64,000 bases of DNA from Streptomyces inhibens (GCF_003389455.1 NZ_QUAC01000485.1:1-64000); one strand, 5' to 3'. Positions 8,852-25,535 are shown, counted from the stretch's first letter. The notes: a model not told the origin generated them from the sequence alone. Made by a program: numbers and translations.

Positions 8852-9210
8852 GGTCGCAGGAATCCGCCCTGCCCAACGGATGGGAGCTGCGGATACGCAT
8901 GCCGTGCCGCCACTCGACGTGGACCTCCCTTCACGTAAGCAATCCACGCAACGCCGGGAGTAGCGCTCATGGCGGACAGCGCTCATGGCGGACAGTGCTG
9001 CTGCCTCGGCGCCGAAGCTCCGATTTCGGGGAAGCGTTGCCCGCCGTGCCGGTGCCGTGTCAGTGCCGTGCCGTGCCAGGACTGGATGGAGAGAGTGCCG
9101 CAGGCGTTCCTGCTGCGCGAAGGGGGCGGAAGGGGGGAAGGGCAGCTCGCCCCGGTGGCCTCGACCGCCGCGCCGACCAGGTTCTGCCGCGGCACGCGTG
9201 GGTCGCTACC
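8852..9210. other. Gap with a short tandem repeat
   Basis: No supported gene. The 16-base unit AGCGCTCATGGCGGAC occurs twice in tandem at 8962-8977 and 8978-8993, and a GTGCCGT-rich patch follows near 9045-9075. Frames crossing it have no recognisable motif. Confidence 0.4.
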
Positions 9211-10116
9211 TCACCGGCGGTTAACGGTACGGAGGGCAAACGGTCGCAGCTCGCCCTGGTCGGGATGGAGCGTGCCGAACCCGGAGAACGGCACCGGATG
9301 CCCGGACAGCGCCTTCGCCAGGACCCAGGCGGTCGCCGACCCCCAGACAAGATGCTGACGGGAAAGCAGCATGGTGACCTGGTGCGGTCCGGCCGAGCCC
9401 TCGAACTCCAGCAGCGGTAGGAAGAACGGGTCCGGTTGCTTGAAGACCAAGTGGGCCAGCCTGAGGGAGTTGGACATGCCGCCAGCCTTGATCGCCTCCT
9501 GGGCCCGCGGGATGTCCTGGAGCGCCGCCGGCTCAAGTCTCAGTCGGAACGTGCCGGTGAAGTAGAGCCAGACGCCGTCGCCGTACGGCAGCTCCTCACC
9601 GAGCAGCAACAGGGCCGGGCCGAAGGCAAGTCTGTGCTGCGTGGCCAGGTACCGGTGCAGCCGACGGAACTGGTCCACGGCTGCGTCCTCGTCACCGAGA
9701 CGGTGGCGGTGGGCGGCGTAGATCGCGGCGATCTTGCTGAGGCTGAAGTAGCTGAGGGACCCGAGGAACCACTCGTCCGGCCGCGTGAAACCCCTCAGGT
9801 CGGACGCGAACGCGTGCAGTGCCCCGGACCGAGTCGGTCGGGCGGCCTCCGGAGCCGGCTTCCACCGACCGGTGCCCAACGTCTGCTCGATGAGCCACTC
9901 GGTCGCGATGCCCAGCGCGTCCGCGGGGATGCCGAGCTTCGCGAGGCAACACTTGAGATCGGGCAGCGGGAACTCGGCCACGTCCTCGTCCTGGCGCGGC
10001 GGAGCAGGCGGCGCAGCGCCGAGGTGGACGTTGACGTTCAGCGTGTGGGCCTGGAAGACCGCGCCGGCCGTCCCGCCTGACATCGTGTTGTCGACGCCCC
10101 CTGTGTGGTCCTGCAT
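9211..10116 (-). CDS. Protein with N-terminal RHIM-like motif
   Basis: A 301-residue protein of unknown function. Residues 10-32 read '(N)TMSGGTAGAVFQAHTLNVNVHLG'-like: Asn, then MSGG, then a VFQA core, then alternating hydrophobic residues. It resembles the short 'G-x-(V/I)-x-Q-A' segments that precede effector or NLR proteins in Streptomyces and have been likened to RHIM amyloid-signalling motifs. After a Pro-rich linker (34-42) there is a folded domain with aromatic patches ('EWFLGSLSYFSLSKIAAIYA', 'DPFFLPLLEFEGS') that I do not recognise. GGGAG stands upstream of ATG 10116. No partner effector gene is adjacent. Confidence 0.65.
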   Translation of the reverse strand: MQDHTGGVDNTMSGGTAGAVFQAHTLNVNVHLGAAPPAPPRQDEDVAEFPLPDLKCCLAKLGIPADALGIATEWLIEQTLGTGRWKPAPEAARPTRSGALHAFASDLRGFTRPDEWFLGSLSYFSLSKIAAIYAAHRHRLGDEDAAVDQFRRLHRYLATQHRLAFGPALLLLGEELPYGDGVWLYFTGTFRLRLEPAALQDIPRAQEAIKAGGMSNSLRLAHLVFKQPDPFFLPLLEFEGSAGPHQVTMLLSRQHLVWGSATAWVLAKALSGHPVPFSGFGTLHPDQGELRPFALRTVNRR

Positions 10117-10665
10117 CCCACCACCAACTCCCTTTCATTCCCGCCCAGTTACCTCCATGGGAGCTGTCGAGCCTAGCCGCCCGGGCGCGGCCGCCGGTAA
10201 CCACGCAGCCATGGGTTGTCAGCCCATGGGGTGAAGGCCAGCAAGATCCGCGGGAAGTGCGACGGCGGTTCGGCTGGTGCGCTTGCCGAGCGCGGGGATC
10301 AGGGAGTTGCGCTGCGCGGAAGGCTCGCCCCGGGCGCCCAGCCGAGCGTTGCCCGACCAGGCGCGACAGCGGTGCGCAGTGCAGCGCATAGCGGGTGAAG
10401 TGAACGGTTCGGTGAATAAGGGGACATCGATAGCTGTTTTCGGTCAGAGTGCGGCCTGTGACGCTGGGTGCGCGGCGGATCGGTCTTGGGCGACGACTGG
10501 CGGGAGGCACATGGCGCGCCGGGGCACAGCGCATGCCGAACATCCGGTAGTTGCCATGATCTGACGGAAAATTTCCTGTCTGAGTGCGCAAAGCGTGAAG
10601 AAAACCGACTGAATCTGTGCTCTGTGTTTTGACTGTTGACCGGCTGGTCCTGGAATGTCACAGGC
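10117..10665. other. Gap upstream of the NRPS cluster
   Basis: About 550 bases separating the divergent 10116 gene from the exporter. It should hold the promoter of the biosynthetic operon. A small palindrome, GGAAA-A-TTTCC, lies at 10566-10576, about 90 bases before the exporter start. I found no iron box (TTAGGTTAGGCTAACCTAA-like), which argues against a classic siderophore operon. No supported gene. Confidence 0.4.
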
Positions 10666-12015
10666 ATGCCCGTCAGACCCCGAGCCGCGAACCGCGGCCC
10701 GCTGCGCATGCGCGACTTCCGTCTTCTGCTCGCCGGAGCCGCGGCCGGACAGCTCGGCGCCCAGGTGACCTTGGCCGCGCTGCCGCTCGTAGCCGTACTC
10801 CAGCTCAACGCACCCGCCTTTCAGGTGGGTTTGCTCACCGCCGCCGAGACCGCCGCGTTCTTGCTGGTCGGGCTGCCCGCGGGGGCCTGGGTCGACCGGA
10901 TGCGCAAGCTGCCGCTGCTGATCCGGGCCGACCTCGTACGGGCCATCGCCATGGCCAGTGTCCCGCTGGCCGCCGTCGCCGAGGTGCTGACGATGGCACA
11001 GTTGTACGTCGTCGCCCTGGTCACCGGCGTGGCGACAGTCTTCTTCGACGTGGCGCACCAGAGCCTTCTGCCCCAGCTGCTGCCGAAAGAGCAGCTGGTC
11101 GCGGGCAACGGGGCGCTGGAGACGGTCCGTTCTTCGGCGCAGGTCGCGGGCCCGGGGATCGGCGGTGGTCTCGTGCAGCTGCTCGGGGCACCGCTGGCCA
11201 TCGTGGCGGACGCGGCCGGCTACGCCGTCTCCGCCCTGTTCCTGTGGCGTATCAAGCGGCCGGAGAGCCGCCCGCAGCGCGTGCCGGGGAGCTCGCTGCG
11301 TACCGACGTCGCCGAGGGGCTGCGCTTCGTGTTCGGCCACCGCCTGCTTCGGTTGATCGCCGCGGCAACCGGGCTGGCCAACCTCTTCTCGGCGATGCTG
11401 ATGGCCACTCAGGCCGTCTTCCTGGTCCGGGTGCTCGGCCTGGAGCCCGGAGCGATCGGCCTGGTGCTGTCCGCCGCCGCGGTGGGCGGGCTGGCCGGCG
11501 CCCTGTGCGCGGGCCCGCTCGCCGCCCTGCTCGGCCAGGCCCGGATCATCTGGCTGTCCACGCTGGTCACCGGACCCTTCGCACTGCTGTGGCCACTGTC
11601 CGGGCAGGGCGCAGGGGCGGCTCTGTTCGCCGTCGGCTCCGGTGTGGTCTTCTTCGGAGCGGTCGTCTACAACGTCGCTCAGGTGAGTTTCCGTCAGGTC
11701 CTGTGCCCGCCGCGGCTGCTCGGGCGGATGAACGCCACCCTGCGGTTCGTGATGTGGGGCACCCTGCCGCTCGGCGCCCTGGCCGGCGGCGCGCTGGCCG
11801 ACGCGTTCGGGGCTCGTGTGGCACTGGTGTGGTGCGCGGCCGGGTTCCTCGTCGTACCGCTGCCGTTGCTGCTCTCCCCGCTGCGCCGGATGCGTGAACT
11901 GCCGGACGCCACCGGGGACACGGACACGGAGCTGCCGGTCACCGCCACGGGTGAGGACGACGACAGCCCGGCGTGCGCCGCCGGCGAGCCGGCCGAACCC
12001 GCGTCCCGCGGCTGA
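10666..12015 (+). CDS. MFS exporter of the NRPS cluster (EntS-like)
   Basis: A 449-residue integral membrane protein with about 12 hydrophobic segments and a polar acidic tail. It has the MFS loop 2-3 signature ('GLPAGAWVDRMRKLPLLIRAD') of the enterobactin-exporter-like MFS_3 group. I take ATG 10666 ('MPVRPRAANRGP'), the last good start before the cytosolic 'MRDFRLLLAG'. It is followed 125 bases later on the same strand by the NRPS genes, so its likely task is proton-driven export of the peptide product. It is the first gene of the operon. Confidence 0.85.
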   Translation: MPVRPRAANRGPLRMRDFRLLLAGAAAGQLGAQVTLAALPLVAVLQLNAPAFQVGLLTAAETAAFLLVGLPAGAWVDRMRKLPLLIRADLVRAIAMASVPLAAVAEVLTMAQLYVVALVTGVATVFFDVAHQSLLPQLLPKEQLVAGNGALETVRSSAQVAGPGIGGGLVQLLGAPLAIVADAAGYAVSALFLWRIKRPESRPQRVPGSSLRTDVAEGLRFVFGHRLLRLIAAATGLANLFSAMLMATQAVFLVRVLGLEPGAIGLVLSAAAVGGLAGALCAGPLAALLGQARIIWLSTLVTGPFALLWPLSGQGAGAALFAVGSGVVFFGAVVYNVAQVSFRQVLCPPRLLGRMNATLRFVMWGTLPLGALAGGALADAFGARVALVWCAAGFLVVPLPLLLSPLRRMRELPDATGDTDTELPVTATGEDDDSPACAAGEPAEPASRG

Positions 12016-12140
12016 AGCGGCCCGCGCCCCCGCTCGCGCCTGGCCGCACACCGCACCGGGCCCCGCCCGCGTGCCCCCCACTCGCTGCCTGTCGCCCCGG
12101 TCGTCCCGGTGGCGCGGTCTGCCATGACAGAGAGGTTCCT

Positions 12141-13445
12141 GTGCTCAGCATCACGCGCCAGTACCTGGCCCGCTACCACCGGCTCGACGACGGCGACGGG
12201 GCTCCGGCCTCGGGCCTGCTGCCTGTCACCGGCGCCCAGCGTCGCTTCGTGCTGGTGCGGTCCATGGACCCGGCCGGTCGGCCGGATCTCGTGCCGATGT
12301 TCTTCTCCTTCCCGCGCGGCACGGTGGACCCCCGGCGCCTCGCCGCGGCCGCGGAGCACCTTGCGGCGCTGCACCCCGTTCTGCGCGCCCGGCCGGCCGT
12401 GTTGCGCGGCACCCCCGTGCTCCGGCTGGCGCAGCCGGATGTGCCGGTGGTGCAGGTGCCCGCCGCATCGGGCGAGGACGCGGCCGCCGCCCTGCGACGG
12501 GCCCTGCGCGACTGGGCTCCGCAGGGGTCGCCGCTGCGGCTGTTCCTGGTGCAGGACGGGCCCGCCGGCGAGCGGGAAGTGCTCGCTGTCGTGCTGGAGC
12601 ACACTGCGTGCGACGGTCGGTCGCTGGCCCGGATCGTCGAGGAACTGGGCGCCGCCTACACCGACGGCGTCGGGGGCGGCGGGCCGTCATCCGCCGATGT
12701 CGACGCCGAATTGGACGCCTACCGCGAGGCCGTTCTGCTCCAGCTGGACGCGGAGGAGCGGGCGGGCTCGCCCGCGGCGATGGAGTACTGGGGCGACCGG
12801 CTCCGCGCGGTGCGTAAACAGGCGCCCGCGCCACGGCCGGAGATCTCGGGCCCTGGCACGCTGCCGAGCGGGTCGGCCGAGCTGCGGATGCCCGCGCCCG
12901 ACGCCGGGGCGTCGTTCCCCCGGCTGCTCGACGCCTGCCGCGCGGCCGCGACGGTGCTGTACGGCAGCGGCCATGTGGTGCCGCTCGGCTATCCATGGGG
13001 TGGCCGTCCGCCCGGCGCGGCCCCGGTGCTCGGGTGCTTCCTCAACACCGTGGTCTTTCCCACGGCGACGGGGGCGGCTCCCGCGTCACCGGAGGAGACG
13101 GCGGGGGCATGGTGGGACGACCTGGACCATGCCGGTACCCCCTTCGACGAGGTGGTGCACGCCGCCCGGGCCGCCGGCTCCGGCTGGGCCGGCCATCTCG
13201 ACGGGCTGCTGACCGTCGACGACGCCCGGCAGCGCCCGCCTCTGCGCCTGGGCGGCGTGACCGGCCGCGAGATCCACATCGACGGCAGAGCGGTCCGCGG
13301 TCCCTTCGCGGTGTCCGTCACCCAAGGATCCGAACTGCACGTGCGCATGGCGTGGGATCGCGCCGTGCACTCCGATGACACCGCGAAGGGCGCCCTCGCC
13401 GCGCTCACCGACGCGCTGCGCGCGCCGGTGCCGACGGCCGGCTGA
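12141..13445 (+). CDS. Stand-alone NRPS condensation-domain protein
   Basis: A 434-residue protein spanning one condensation domain with no carrier or adenylation domain. The catalytic motif is 'EHTACDG' at about 154-160: the second His and the Asp-Gly of HHxxxDG are kept while the first His is Glu. The later 'LGCFLNTVVFP' matches the C-domain floor-loop region. GTG 12141 follows AGAGAGG at suitable spacing; the longer frame to 11973 adds low-complexity Pro/Arg. As a free C domain it may catalyse N-acylation of the first residue or a condensation between the split A-T proteins downstream. Confidence 0.8.
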   Translation: MLSITRQYLARYHRLDDGDGAPASGLLPVTGAQRRFVLVRSMDPAGRPDLVPMFFSFPRGTVDPRRLAAAAEHLAALHPVLRARPAVLRGTPVLRLAQPDVPVVQVPAASGEDAAAALRRALRDWAPQGSPLRLFLVQDGPAGEREVLAVVLEHTACDGRSLARIVEELGAAYTDGVGGGGPSSADVDAELDAYREAVLLQLDAEERAGSPAAMEYWGDRLRAVRKQAPAPRPEISGPGTLPSGSAELRMPAPDAGASFPRLLDACRAAATVLYGSGHVVPLGYPWGGRPPGAAPVLGCFLNTVVFPTATGAAPASPEETAGAWWDDLDHAGTPFDEVVHAARAAGSGWAGHLDGLLTVDDARQRPPLRLGGVTGREIHIDGRAVRGPFAVSVTQGSELHVRMAWDRAVHSDDTAKGALAALTDALRAPVPTAG

Positions 13446-13580
13446 TCGTCCGGCCCACCCTCACCTCAACCCATACCTCCAGGCCGGCCGCGCGATCCGC
13501 GGCCCGGTCTGCCCACCGCGCGGCCGGCCCGACCAGGCCCGGCCGCCACTCCCCCGACCCGACAACCTCAGGGATCGCCC

Positions 13581-16774
<3,194 letters not shown>

Positions 16775-16775
<1 letters not shown>

Positions 16776-18712
16776 TGACCCAGCCCGACACCGCCCGGCC
16801 GACCGCCCCCGCCGGCACCACCGCACGTCCCGCCCCGCAGGACGGCCCGCTCAGCATCGCCCGCGGCATGGCTCCCGCCGACGGCCCCAGCGCGGGCCTG
16901 CTCGCCCGCTTCGCGGAGTGGACCGCCCGCTCGCCCGAGGCCCCCGCGGTGATCGACGGGGCCCACACCTGGACGTACCGGCAGATCGACGCCGCCGCCG
17001 ACGAGGTGGCCGGGGCGCTGCGCGGCCGGGTCCGGCCCGGAGACCTGGTCGGCGTCTGTCTTGACCGTTCCGCGGCGCTCGTGGTGAGTGCCGTCGCGGT
17101 CGCCAGGCTCGGCGCCGTCTATCTGCCGCTCGGCCCGCAGCCCGGTGAGCGCCGTGTCGACGCCGTCACCGAGGACCTGAACGTGGTCTGCCTGATCGGT
17201 GAGCCGCGCCTGCTGCCGTCCCGCTACCGGACGCCCGACCAGGTGGCGTTGCCCCTGCCCACGGCGGGCGCCAATGCCCCCGCCGAGGCCGTCGCGGCAT
17301 TCGCCGAGCCGGCCGAAGGCGCGAGGTCCGCACCCGCCTCGGCGTTCTACGCCGTGCTGACCTCCGGCTCCACCGGCCGGCCCAAGGCGGTCGCGGTCGC
17401 CGAGCATGCGCTCGGTACGCTGCTCGACTGGTACCGCACCGAGACCGGCCTGGGCCCCGGGGACCGGCACTCCCTGCTCATCGGTGTCGCGTTCGATCCG
17501 CATCTGCTGGAGCTGTGGGCCGGGCTGACGTCCGGGGCGGCGCTGGTTCCGGCTCCGGACGAGGTCCGCTGGGACTCGGTGGTGCTCACCGAATGGTGGC
17601 GGGCGGCCGCGGTGTCGGTGGCGGTCGCGGCGACCCCGATGATCGAGCCGTTGCTGGACCGGTCCTGGCCCGCCGATCTGAAGCTGCGTCATCTGTTCGT
17701 CGGCGGCGACCGGATGCGCCGTCGTCCTGGTGCCGACGTGACCACCACCGTCCACAACGCGTACGGGCCGGCCGAGGCCACCGTCCTCGCCACCACCTAT
17801 GCCATGTGTGGAACGGACCCCGAGGCGGGCGAGGAGAGCGCACCGCCCATCGGCGGGCCGGTACCGGGCGTGACCGTCGTCGTCGCCGATGCGGACGGCC
17901 GTCCCGTCGCCCGCGGTGTGCAGGGCGAGCTGCACCTCGGCGGACACTGTCTGGCCCTCGGCTATCTGGACCCCGGCCTGACCGCGCGCCGTTTCACCGC
18001 TCCGCCCGAGGGCGTCGAACTGCCGGGAGTGGACCGCCTGTACCGCACCGGGGACCGGGTGCGGATGCGGGACGACGGGCGGCTGGAGTTCCTCGGCCGC
18101 CTCGATGAGCAGGTGAAGATCAGCGGGGTGCGGATCGAACCGGCGGAGGTAGCAGCCGCGTTCGAGCAGGACCCGGCGGTACGCAGCGCCGTCGTCATCG
18201 CGCCCCGTACACCCGACGGCCGCGCCCGCCTGGTGGCGTACGTACGGCCGGCCGCCGACGCCGCCCCCACCGCCGACGGTCTGCTGTCGGCGGTCCGGGC
18301 CTGGCTGCCCGAGCAGGCCGTGCCGTCGGCCGTACGGATCGTCGGCACGTTCCCCCTGGATGCCAACGGCAAGGTGGACCGGGCCGAATTGACGCGCCAG
18401 GCGGCCGCGGACGACATGGGCACGTCCACCGGCTCCGCCCCGGGCGACGGCCGTCCCGACGAAGCCACCTCCGGCGAGCGGCTGGTACTCGACGCGGTGC
18501 GCGATCTGCTCGCCCGTCCGGAGACCACTCTGGCGGAGAACTTCCTCGCGGCGGGCGGCACTTCGCTCCTCGCCGCCTTGCTGCTGGCCGTCATCCAGCG
18601 GGAGAGCGGGGTGCGACTGCGCGCCCCGGAACTGCTGCGCCAGCCCGACCTCCGTGCCGTGGCGGCGCTCGTCGACGCGCGCCGCGCGGCCCTGAGCCCG
18701 GCGGGAGCCTGA
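16775..18712 (+). CDS. NRPS adenylation-thiolation didomain
   Basis: A 645-residue A-T protein without its own condensation domain. The A domain has 'LTSGSTGRPKAV' (195-206), 'NAYGPAEAT', 'YRTGDRVR' and 'NGKVDR'. The carrier motif is 'LAAGGTSLLAALL' (Ser about 597), with Thr in place of the usual His of GGHS. The code by alignment reads D-P-L-V-F-G-A-V-L-K, which I cannot match to a known substrate. ATG 16775 overlaps the upstream stop as TGATG. Loading a free carrier in trans implies that C domains of neighbouring proteins (12141, 13581 or 20626) accept its aminoacyl group. Confidence 0.9.
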
Positions 18713-18761
18713 GATGGCCATGCACACTCCGTACCCTCACGACACCCGGAAGGAAGGGCCC

Positions 18762-20625
18762 GTGCCCACCGAAAGCACCCTGTTGAGCGAGCGCACCCCT
18801 TCCGGTGGCTTCGCCCTGTACGCCGCCCCGGGCGGGCGCCCGGGGACCGGGGCCGGTCTGCCGGCCCTCGTGGCGTGGCACGCCGAACGGGCGCCGCACG
18901 CCTTGGCGGTGGCCGACGGCGACACCACGCTCACCTACGCGCAGCTGGTCTTGGCCGCCCGCGCCCTCGCCGCGTATCTGCAGCGGCACGGCGTCCGCCG
19001 GGGGGACCCGGTGGCGCTGCTGATGCCGCGCTCCGCCCGCACGGTCACAGCCCAGCTCGCGCTGTGGTGGGCCGGCGCGGTGTGCGTACCGCTCGATCCG
19101 GCACACCCTCGCCCCCGTAGCGAGGCGCTGGCCGCGGACGCGGGTGTGACACTGACCGTCGGGGACGGCAAGCTGCTGGAATCCGCCGCACCGGCCGGCG
19201 CCACGCTCGCACTGCCCGATGAACCGCTGCCGGACGTCGCCCCGGACCTCACCCACGCGCCCGAACTCGGCCCGGACGCGGCGGCGTTCATCTTGTTCAC
19301 CTCCGGCTCCACCGGCCGGCCCAAGGGGGTGGCGATCGCGCACCATGCGATCGCCGAGCTGGTCACCGATCCGGCGTACCTCACCCTGACACCCCGTGAC
19401 CGGGTGCTGTTCCATTCGCCGATGACGTTCGACGCCTCGACGTTCGAGGTGTGGAGCGCGCTCGCCAACGGCGCCGCGGTGGTGGTGTGCGCCGTGCAGC
19501 GGCCGTCGTTCGAGGATCTGGCCCAGCAGGCGGAGCGCCACGGTGTCACCGTGGCGTTCTTCACCACCGCGCTCTTCCACCAGCTGGCGGTGCGCCGCTC
19601 CCGGGTGTTCGCGCTGCTGCGCACGGTGGTGGTCGGCGGGGAGGCGATGGCCGCCCATCACGCCCGTGAGGTCCTGCGGGCTTTCCCCTGGCTGGAGTTG
19701 GTCAACGGCTACGGGCCGACGGAGACAACGACGTTCGCCACGGCCCACCGGGTCACCGACGCGGACTGCGACGGGCAGGTGCCGATCGGCCGGCCCATCG
19801 CGGGCGCGACGGCGTACGTCCTGGACGACGCCGGCCGGACCGTGCCGCACGGCGAGCGCGGCGAACTCTGGGTCGGCGGCAGCCGGCTGGCGCTGGGCTA
19901 CACCGGACAGCCGGAGCTGACCGCCGAGCGCTTCACTTCTCATACCGATCTGGGCCGCCTCTACCGCACCGGCGATGTGGTCTCCGTACGCCCTGACGGA
20001 GTCCTCGACTTCCACGGGCGCACGGACGATCAGATGAAGGTGCGCGGCTTCCGGATCGAACCGGGAGAGGTCGAACACGCACTGCGGGACCAACCCGAGG
20101 TGGACGACGCGGCCGTGGCCGTGTACCGCCCCTCCCCCGACGACGCCCGCCTGATCGCCTTCGTCGTCGCGGCGCCCGGCCCCGTGCCCCGGCCGGGCAG
20201 TCTGCGCGACCGGCTGGCCGCGGTCCTGCCCGCTCATCTGGTGCCCGACGAGCTGACCGTCGTCGGGGAGCTGCCGCTCACGCCCTCCGGCAAGGTCGAC
20301 CGCCGCGCGCTGACGGACCTGGTCGCCGCGGGCGGCTGCGACACCCCGGCCGCGCCGCTGGCGCCGCTGGAGCAGGCCGTCGCCGACCTGTGGAGCCGTT
20401 CCCTGGGCCGCGATGTGACACGTCCGGACGCCGACTTCATCGCCCTGGGCGGGCACTCCCTGCTGGCCCTCGCCGTCACCGACGACCTGCGCGAGGAGCT
20501 GGGCGTCGAGCTGACGCTCGCCGACTTCTTCGCCGCCCCCACCGTGGCGGGTCAGGCCGCCCTGGTCGAGCGGGCGCTGCTCGCCGAGCACCGCGATCTG
20601 CACCCGCACGCCCCGGAGGATACCG

Positions 20626-20636
<11 letters not shown>
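18762..20636 (+). CDS. NRPS adenylation-thiolation didomain, probably valine
   Basis: An A-T protein of 624 residues from GTG 18762, preceded by GGAAGGAAGGG. ATG 18714, right after the upstream stop, is the alternative and would add 16 residues. Motifs: 'LFTSGSTGRPKGVAIAHH', 'FDASTFEVWSAL', 'NGYGPTETT', 'YRTGDVVS', 'SGKVDR' and carrier 'IALGGHSLLALAV'. The code reads D-A-F-F-V-G-G-T-F-K, eight of ten positions as in the classic valine code DAFWIGGTFK, so I predict valine or a close aliphatic residue. Its 3' end overlaps the next gene by 11 bases. Confidence 0.9.
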
Positions 20637-23499
<2,863 letters not shown>

Positions 23500-23650
23500 A
23501 GCCGGTTGTCAGCGAGGCCGCGGGCCGCGTGCCGGAACTCGACGCGATCGGCGGGGCGTTGCGGGGGGGACGGCCCAACGGCACAGCGGCCGGACGGCAC
23601 GGCCACGGCATCCGCGGTCATGCCGGTGATGGCGAGCGCCGAGCCGGAAC

Positions 23651-23670
23651 ACAGCCGGCGACGGGGCCGG
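23651..23670 (+). terminator. Possible terminator of the NRPS operon
   Basis: AGCCGGC (23651-23657), loop GACGGG, GCCGGCT (23664-23670), about 150 bases past the last NRPS stop and before the convergent SDR gene. Only a 7-bp stem, so tentative. Confidence 0.35.
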
Positions 23671-23753
23671 CTGAGCGATCTCATCCAAGTTTGAGCTGCC
23701 GCTTGCCCTCTCCCCCGAGCGTCTCTCGGGTGGGCGCCTGGAGACGAACTCCG

Positions 23754-24704
23754 TTACACGGGGGTGAAGGTCGGGGCCACGCCGGTCAGGTCGCAGCTGG
23801 CGGCCCACAGGCGCGCCGCGGTCGTGGTGTCGGCCAGGTGGTCCCAGATGGGTGCGAGCCCGGGCCTACCGCGCAGCCCGAACACCCGGGGTCCCCACAG
23901 GTGGCCGCCGCGCACGTCCGGGTCGAGCACGGCCCGAACGGCGGGCCACGCGCCGGCTTCCTTGCCCTGGACGAGAAGGCCGAGCGGCAACCCGCGCAGC
24001 CGCTCGCCAGTGGTCCGGACTCGAACCTGCGGGCGCGAGGGGGTGAGGGAGTCGAGCGCGCCGCCGGGATGTACGACCACGCTGAGCGTTGTGCTGCCGG
24101 CGGCGCGCAGACGGCGGTCAAGCTCGAAGCTGAAGAGCATCTGGGCCAGCTTCGACCGCCCATAGGTGCGCTTGGGCCGGTAGTCGTGTGTGTTCTGGAG
24201 ATCGTCGAAGTCCAGGCGTTCGGACTTGGCCGCGAAGCTGCCGGTGGTGATGATCCGGCTCCCTGGCGTGGCCACGAGCAGGGGAGCCAGCCATCCGGTC
24301 AGTGCGAAGTGCCCGAGGTGGTTGGTTGCGAACATCAGCTCGTGGCCGTCCTTGGTTTCGCGGCGTGGTGGATGGTCGAGTGCCACGCCGGCGTTGTAGA
24401 CGACTGCGTCGAGGCGGTCCGGCCCGAGCGCGTCCACGGACGTCTTGAGCGATGCGAGATCGGCCAGGTCCAGACGCAGATGCTGCACCTTGGCACCGGG
24501 GACGCGTGAGCGGATCGAAGCGATCGCGGCTTCGGCCTTCGCCGCGTCGCGGCTGCCGAGAACGACCGTGGCCCCGGTGCCGGCGAGCTGCTCGGCGACG
24601 AAATACCCGATGCCCGCGTTGCCACCGGTGACCAGGAAGCGCTTGCCCTCGGCGGCAGGCAGCCGGTGAACGTTCCACGGCTGGGTCTTGAGTACGGAGG
24701 GCAT
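23754..24704 (-). CDS. Short-chain dehydrogenase (retinol-dehydrogenase-like)
   Basis: A 316-residue classical SDR. The cofactor motif is 'VTGGNAGIG' (25-33), with 'NAG' at 104-106, catalytic Ser156 ('ITTGSF') and Tyr181-x3-Lys185 ('YGRSK'). The 'SRDAAKAEAA' segment after strand 2 suggests NADP preference, as in the WWOX/retinol dehydrogenase-like group. ATG 24704 is chosen over the frame start at 24773 because the protein then begins 'MPSVLKTQPWNVHRLP'. It is convergent with the NRPS operon, so it is more likely a neighbour than a tailoring enzyme. Confidence 0.85.
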   Translation of the reverse strand: MPSVLKTQPWNVHRLPAAEGKRFLVTGGNAGIGYFVAEQLAGTGATVVLGSRDAAKAEAAIASIRSRVPGAKVQHLRLDLADLASLKTSVDALGPDRLDAVVYNAGVALDHPPRRETKDGHELMFATNHLGHFALTGWLAPLLVATPGSRIITTGSFAAKSERLDFDDLQNTHDYRPKRTYGRSKLAQMLFSFELDRRLRAAGSTTLSVVVHPGGALDSLTPSRPQVRVRTTGERLRGLPLGLLVQGKEAGAWPAVRAVLDPDVRGGHLWGPRVFGLRGRPGLAPIWDHLADTTTAARLWAASCDLTGVAPTFTPV

Positions 24705-24887
24705 GGCGGGCTCCTTGCGCTCGGAGTGATCCAGCGGCGGGCGGGACGGCACCTTCATCACCGGTGCCGCCAACGCCTCACGGTCTCAGCAGCCACCGAC
24801 ACCCCACCGACAGATCGCTGTCCGCCACCGATAGCGGCCCGATACCCGCCTCGCCCCGCCTGCCGCGCGCCGGGCCCGAGAGGCACG

Positions 24888-25535
24888 TCAGGGCTCGTTC
24901 AGGTAAGCGAGGACAGCGAGGACGCGGCGATTGTTGTTGTCGTCATCGGTGATACCGAGTTTGCCGAACAGGGAGGTGGTGTACTTGCTGATGGCGCTTG
25001 CACTGAGGAAGAGCCGCTGGCCGATGGCCTGATTGGACAATCCTTCGGCCATGAGGCTGAGCACGGAGTGTTCGCGTTCGGTGAGCTCTCCGAGTCGTCG
25101 GTTCGAGGACCCGCTGGACAGCAGTTTGGCGACGACGGCTGGGTCCATGGCGGTCCCGCCACCGGCGACGCGTTCCAGAGCATCGATGAACTGATCGGCG
25201 TCGAACACGCTCTCTTTGAGGAAATAGCCGATGCCACCGGCGCCGTCGGCCAAGAGTTCGCGGGCATAGAGCTGTTCGACGTACTGGGAAAGAATCAAGA
25301 CGGGCAGGCCGGGCAGTTCGCTGCGGGCGGCTAGAGCCGCCCGCAGGCCCTCGTCCGACTGGGTCGGCGGCATGCGGACGTCGATGACGGCAGCATCCGG
25401 CCGCCATGTCAGCAGCGCATCGAGCGTCTCGGGCCCGGTGGTTGCCGTCGCCACCACCTGGTGTCCGTACGCCTCGATGAGGCGGACCATCCCGTCGCGC
25501 AGGAGGTAGAGGTCTTCGGCTACGACGATTCGCAT
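24888..25535 (-). CDS. NarL/LuxR-type response regulator
   Basis: A 215-residue response regulator. The receiver has the phospho-acceptor Asp52 in 'AVIDVRMPP' and acidic pocket residues 'VAEDLYLL' near the N terminus. The LuxR/GerE helix-turn-helix occupies about 155-200 ('LTEREHSVLSLMAEGLSNQA'). It overlaps the sensor kinase gene by 16 bases, with the kinase transcribed first. By family it binds DNA as a phosphorylated dimer; the divergent membrane gene at 27020 is a plausible target. Confidence 0.92.
   Translation of the reverse strand: MRIVVAEDLYLLRDGMVRLIEAYGHQVVATATTGPETLDALLTWRPDAAVIDVRMPPTQSDEGLRAALAARSELPGLPVLILSQYVEQLYARELLADGAGGIGYFLKESVFDADQFIDALERVAGGGTAMDPAVVAKLLSSGSSNRRLGELTEREHSVLSLMAEGLSNQAIGQRLFLSASAISKYTTSLFGKLGITDDDNNNRRVLAVLAYLNEP

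Noticed and set aside
10117..10665. Search for an iron box that would make the NRPS cluster a siderophore
   Set aside because: No TTAGGTTAGGCTAACCTAA-like palindrome is present, and no hydroxylase or siderophore receptor genes adjoin.
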